Shown: in pieces, positions 52,139-64,000 of the stretch | Layout: the number at the start of each line of letters is the position of its first letter | How positions within the stretch are numbered: position 1 is the first letter of the stretch | Origin: Centroberyx gerrardi | Lineage: Eukaryota > Chordata > Actinopteri > Beryciformes > Berycidae | Assembly (NCBI RefSeq): GCF_048128805.1 | Contig: NC_136000.1 | Location: 15,408,854-15,472,853 of the forward strand | Length of the DNA stretch: 64,000 bases | Reading direction: 5' to 3' | Translations under genes and position numbers: made by a program | Notes under the pieces: generated by a model | What the model was told of the DNA's origin: nothing | What the model saw: only the letters and a program-made list of their open reading frames with translations | Database searches by the model: none

Positions 52139-52442
52139 TAGTTTAGCCTATATTTACGAAAATGAACCATCCTATAATAAATTTCAGACGGATGCTATAG
52201 GCAGCAAATATCATGGTCAATAGGAATATTATAGCCATAACCACAGGAGCTAAAAATGATATAGGTGCAATAAGGTCACTATGAACTCACTGTTGAATAC
52301 CACAGATACACTACAAGTCCCTATAGGAATATTGTAGTACTATAAATGTACCTTTCCTGGAGGAAATGTGTGACATTTAATCTTTTATGTTTATAATTTG
52401 ACCACCAGATGCCACTATTCACTCTCTGTCATCCATTTATAT

Positions 52443-52470
52443 GGGGGGGGGGGGGGGGGGGGGGGGGGGG
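52443..52470. repeat. G28 homopolymer upstream of idh2
   Basis: Twenty-eight consecutive G, about 480 bases upstream of the idh2 start codon. It has G-quadruplex potential. Confidence 0.97.
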
Positions 52471-52950
52471 AATGAATAAATCTTAGAATGCATAGAGTAT
52501 CATAACGTTTGATACATCCACAAATCTCCTAGAGTACCTGAACATTTTAAAGTCTGAACGGGCTGTCCAGGTGGGAGTAATATGTGGGAAGCAGTTAGAG
52601 TCCAGATTTTTGGACAGAATGATAAGGAGAAAAATAAACAGTGGGAATGGCAGAAGTGTGCTGTTATATCCGTATACCCGTTATAGTGATTTCCGTTATG
52701 GATAACGATATGAAACCGAAAGTCCGCCGACCTGACCCCTGTTGTAGTCTAGACCGCAACGAAGCTGAGCTGCGTGTGAACTCTAACTGCTGTTGCTGTC
52801 CCTCCTCTGCCAGTGTGACTCTGACGTAGCGCTGAGCGTGTCCCGCCGGGGAGGTGCTGACTATATTGCATCGAGCCGCGGACCATTTCGGCCCCTCTTT
52901 GCTCTGAGTTTTGTCGAGTGTCAACCGCAAGTGATACGGGCCGGAGAGAC

Positions 52951-61330
<8,380 letters not shown>

Positions 61331-61365
61331 GTAAGCTCCTTAATATTTCTATAACTCTGTCTCAA

Positions 61366-62700
61366 GTTTTTATTTTTTTTATTTTTTTTTTTTGTATCAC
61401 ATATCTTTATTAATTTTGAACATAGTACATCACTTTTCCAAAATGGGTTGGTTGCATCATTCAAGTCTCCCTCGAAACAACTTCCCTCCCTCCCACCGGC
61501 CCCCCCCATGAACTCTGTGCATCGGTATAGATTAAAACCAATGATGATAGTTTACAAAATGATAATAATGAACATAAATTACTTACATACACATATATCC
61601 ACATGCATAAATGCATACATATATGCCTGCATATCAATTTGGGAGAAAAAATAAATGGATAAATAAATAAAAAAAATAAAAAAAAAAAAAAGGGAAGAAA
61701 AAAGGGTATACAGTCTCACTTGGTAAATGCCAAATTTACGAAGTTAGGATATCAGGTCTTGATTCCAAAAATGTAAGAAATGAATCCCATATTTTATGAA
61801 AAATATGACTTTTTTATTTGATTGTGTAAGTAAGCCTTTCAATCGCTATGCAAGAAGAAAGCTCATTAATCCAAAGGTTCAAAGATGGACAGCAAACACT
61901 TTTCCAGTGTCTGGCAATAAGACGTTTCGCTTATTAAGCAAAGGTTAACCAACTTACTTTCATGAGTTCTTAGGGCCAATGCTTCTGGAATAAGACCAAG
62001 AATACAAATCTCTGGGCGTACAGGGATTTCTTTGTGAATGATGGTGGGAATTGTGTCGATTATTCCTTTCCAAAAGTCTTGTATGTGCTTACACCTCCAT
62101 ATGCAATGAAATAGGGTTCTTTTCTCTGTTCTACATTTTATACAACCATCTGGGATATTAGGATTGAATTTATTGAGTTTTTCAGGAGTTACATACATTC
62201 TCATAAGCCAATTATATTGGATCAATTTAAATCTACTATTAATAGATATCGTTTGTGCTTGATAACAAGCCTTTTCCCATTCCTGCTCTGTAATATCTGT
62301 CTGAAGATCCTCTATCCACGCCATTCTTTTATAGTTTGAGGATTCTGTAGACGCCCTTACCAATTTCCTATATATTATTGAGATTTTTCCTTTAACATAG
62401 TGGTCTGATGTTGCCAATGACACTTAAAGGAGGGCATTGATATGATTGAATCCTAGAGCGAATTAAACTAATTAATAGAAAATATTTGAACAAGTGAGTT
62501 TGAGGGATCCCAAATTTTTCTTTAAGATTTTCAAAGGACATAAGGGTATTATCTCTATAAAGGTCTGAGATCTTCTGTAATCCCCTCTGAGCCCAGAGCC
62601 TGAATCCGGGATCTGATTTACCTGGTGTAAATAATGTATTACCCCAGATGGGGGAAAATTAGTTCTTTTTAATTTCGTTTTTAAAATTGTCCTGCTCTGT
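61366..62700 (-). mobile_element. fish L1-type LINE, 5'-truncated (ORF2 C-terminal region)
   Basis: The minus strand encodes the C-terminal part of an L1-like ORF2. An upstream segment reads WGNTLFTPGKSDPGFRLWAQ and then LKEKFGIPQTHLFKYFLL. A 185-codon frame (61866-62423) includes NWLMRMYVTPEKLNKF, the CIKCRTEKRTLFHCIWRC cysteine/histidine motif and FWKGIIDTI. Frames are interrupted by stops, so it is dead. The 3' end is marked by the T-rich tract at about 61366-61394 (poly-A on its own strand). The 5' end is approximate. Confidence 0.85.
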
Positions 62701-62734
62701 AACTCTCTGTAAACAATCAGTCATGATGGTGATG

Positions 62735-64000
62735 TACACTCAGTATCCACTTTATTAGATACACCTAGCTTATTACCGGTAGGACTCTGTTTTCAGCCTG
62801 AATTCTTCAATTTGATAGCGTCACACAACTTCTGCTGATTTTTCGGCAGCACAGTCATGCTGCAAACATTCTGCTACATCTCATCAGAAAGGTTTTTTAT
62901 TTTTTTATGTAACCTTTATTTAACAGTAAGTCCCATTGAGCTTAAAAACCTCTTTTTCAAGGGAGACCTTGCCGAGATCAGCAGCAGCACAGATAAAAAA
63001 AACTAATGGTTTCAGACAATAAAGGCAAATACAGGAACAGAACAGACTACAATAAAAGCATAGGATACAAAAGTGTAAACTAACAAAACATTTAAAAAGA
63101 AAAGTCTGCTACACAGTTGAGAAAGTTGTTAAAAAGCAGAGGTAAGGCTTTACAATTTGTGATAAATCTTACGGAGGCATGGTAAACTGTATCAACCATC
63201 TGAAGACACTGAACAGAGGTATGCATATATAAAAGATCACCGTAATCCAAAAAGGGTAAGAATGTGGCAGCCACAAGTCTTTTTATAAAACACAATAAAG
63301 GAAAAAAAAGAAAAACAACTTATTTTGAAAGTAAAGACTCAATTTAAGCATCAGCTTTTTAACCAGCTGTTATACATGTGGCTTAAACCTAAGGGAGTTG
63401 TCGATCAAGATGCCCAGATATTTATATGAGCCAACTAGCTCTATTACCTTTCCCTCTTGAGTGACCACCGAAGGGATATTCTGTGGCCTCTTTCTGGAGT
63501 TGGTAAACAGCATAAGCTTGGTCTTATGTTGCTCTATTGGGTTGAAATGTAGGCACTGTGCAGACCATTGGAGTAAACTAAAGTTACGCTGTGGCATTCA
63601 AACAATGCTCAGTTGGTGGTAAGGGGCGTAATGTGTGCAAAGAAAATATTCCCCACACCATTAGACCACCATCACCAGCCTGTACCATTGACACAAGGCA
63701 GGATGGATTCATGCGGTTTACCCTAAATTCTGATCCTGCTATCAGCATGCTGTAATAGAAAAAGTGTGATTGGACCTTGTTCCACTATTCAGTCGTCCAG
63801 TTTTGGTAAGCAGGGGCCCATTGGGAACCAGAAACCCAGGTCTGAAGTTTCCGGTCCCTAACATTCCCACTGTAGCTTCATTTTGTTCTTAGCTGACAGC
63901 AGTGGAACCTGGCATGGTGTTCTGCTGCTGTAACCCATCTGCTTCAAGGTTTGAGGAGTTGAGCGCTCCCGAGACGCCCCTCTCTCCCCTCTGCTCATCA
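62735..64000 (-). mobile_element. Tc1-like DNA transposon, split by a LINE and cut by the window edge
   Basis: The left terminus TACACTCAGTATCCACTTTA (TTAGATACACC follows) matches the terminal inverted repeat of a common vertebrate Tc1-like family. Antisense remnants of its DDE transposase follow: the NPIEQ motif (about 63530-63545), and, further right, sequence matching the region around PLLSAKN and the RRPHR segment (about 63890-64000). The copy is degraded. It resumes after an internal LINE (62893-63529), so the Tc1 insertion is older. Its right terminus lies outside the window. Confidence 0.85.
62893..63529 (-). mobile_element. 5'-truncated non-LTR LINE nested in the Tc1 element
   Basis: Minus-strand frames encode the C-terminal part of a reverse transcriptase: KTKLMLFTNSRKRPQN, LVGSYKYLGILIDNSLRF and RLVAATFLPFLDYGDLLYMH. 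The 3' end (on its strand AATGGGACTTACTGTTAAAT, then AAAGGTTACATAAAAAAAT) is a familiar fish LINE tail. Tc1 sequence is interrupted exactly between AAAGG (62888-62892) and GCTCTATTGG (63531 onward). The clade (jockey/Rex-like) is not resolved. Confidence 0.82.

Larger units (their letters stand above)
48820..52950. other. intergenic region between the SDR gene and idh2
   Basis: This divergent intergenic space of 4.1 kb holds both promoters. It contains a CR1-like LINE tail (49084-49260), a CTCF-like motif (49607-49620), a fish interspersed repeat (49877-50115), a T33 run (50278-50310), another repeat (51877-52138), a short telomere-like run (51616-51633) and a G28 run (52443-52470). The last 150 bases before the idh2 ATG are CG-rich and TATA-less, as expected for a housekeeping promoter. 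No other gene is visible. Confidence 0.7.
61331..64000 (+). other. idh2 intron 10 (continues past the window)
   Basis: At least 2.67 kb, made almost wholly of mobile elements: an L1 fragment (about 61366-62700) and a Tc1 element (62735 onward) carrying a nested LINE (about 62893-63529). The last idh2 exon was searched for and not found here. Confidence 0.8.

Overview
The window is vertebrate nuclear DNA, almost certainly from a teleost fish. Its protein exons closely resemble vertebrate RASGRF1, ANKRD34C, a retinol-dehydrogenase-like SDR and mitochondrial IDH2. The spaces between them carry CA/GA/TATC microsatellites and repeat types typical of fish: Tc1-like elements, fish L1 and other non-LTR LINE tails, a hAT-like fragment and small MITEs. 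There is no sign of operons, CRISPR arrays, prokaryotic genes or viral genes.

Layout. 1-5533 (minus): the 5' part of rasgrf1, with the first three coding exons and large introns; the gene continues past the left edge. About 6-42.2 kb: a 36-kb stretch with no protein gene I can support, holding the microRNA gene mir-184 (plus strand, about 24488-24574) and many simple repeats. 42.28-45.23 kb (plus): ankrd34c, with an intact single-exon coding region, a likely CRE/TATA promoter 1.3 kb upstream, and an unexplained 37-codon spliced ORF between the two. 46437-48819 (minus): a complete seven-exon RDH11/12/13-type short-chain dehydrogenase, tail-to-tail with ankrd34c. 52951 to past the right edge (plus): idh2, with ten of an expected eleven coding exons visible. 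Its tenth exon lacks one base relative to the expected frame. The intron after it holds an L1 fragment and a Tc1 element that is itself split by another LINE.

The order rasgrf1 - mir-184 - ankrd34c matches human 15q25, so this is an old conserved block; the long gap probably serves as regulatory space for brain and eye expression. The most interesting signals are mir-184 in its ancestral position, the small spliced ORF upstream of ankrd34c, a pre-miRNA-sized hairpin in rasgrf1 intron 1, the idh2 frameshift, and the nested transposons in idh2 intron 10. Protein family calls rest on recalled family sequences and on exon/intron phases that fit; no database search was run.
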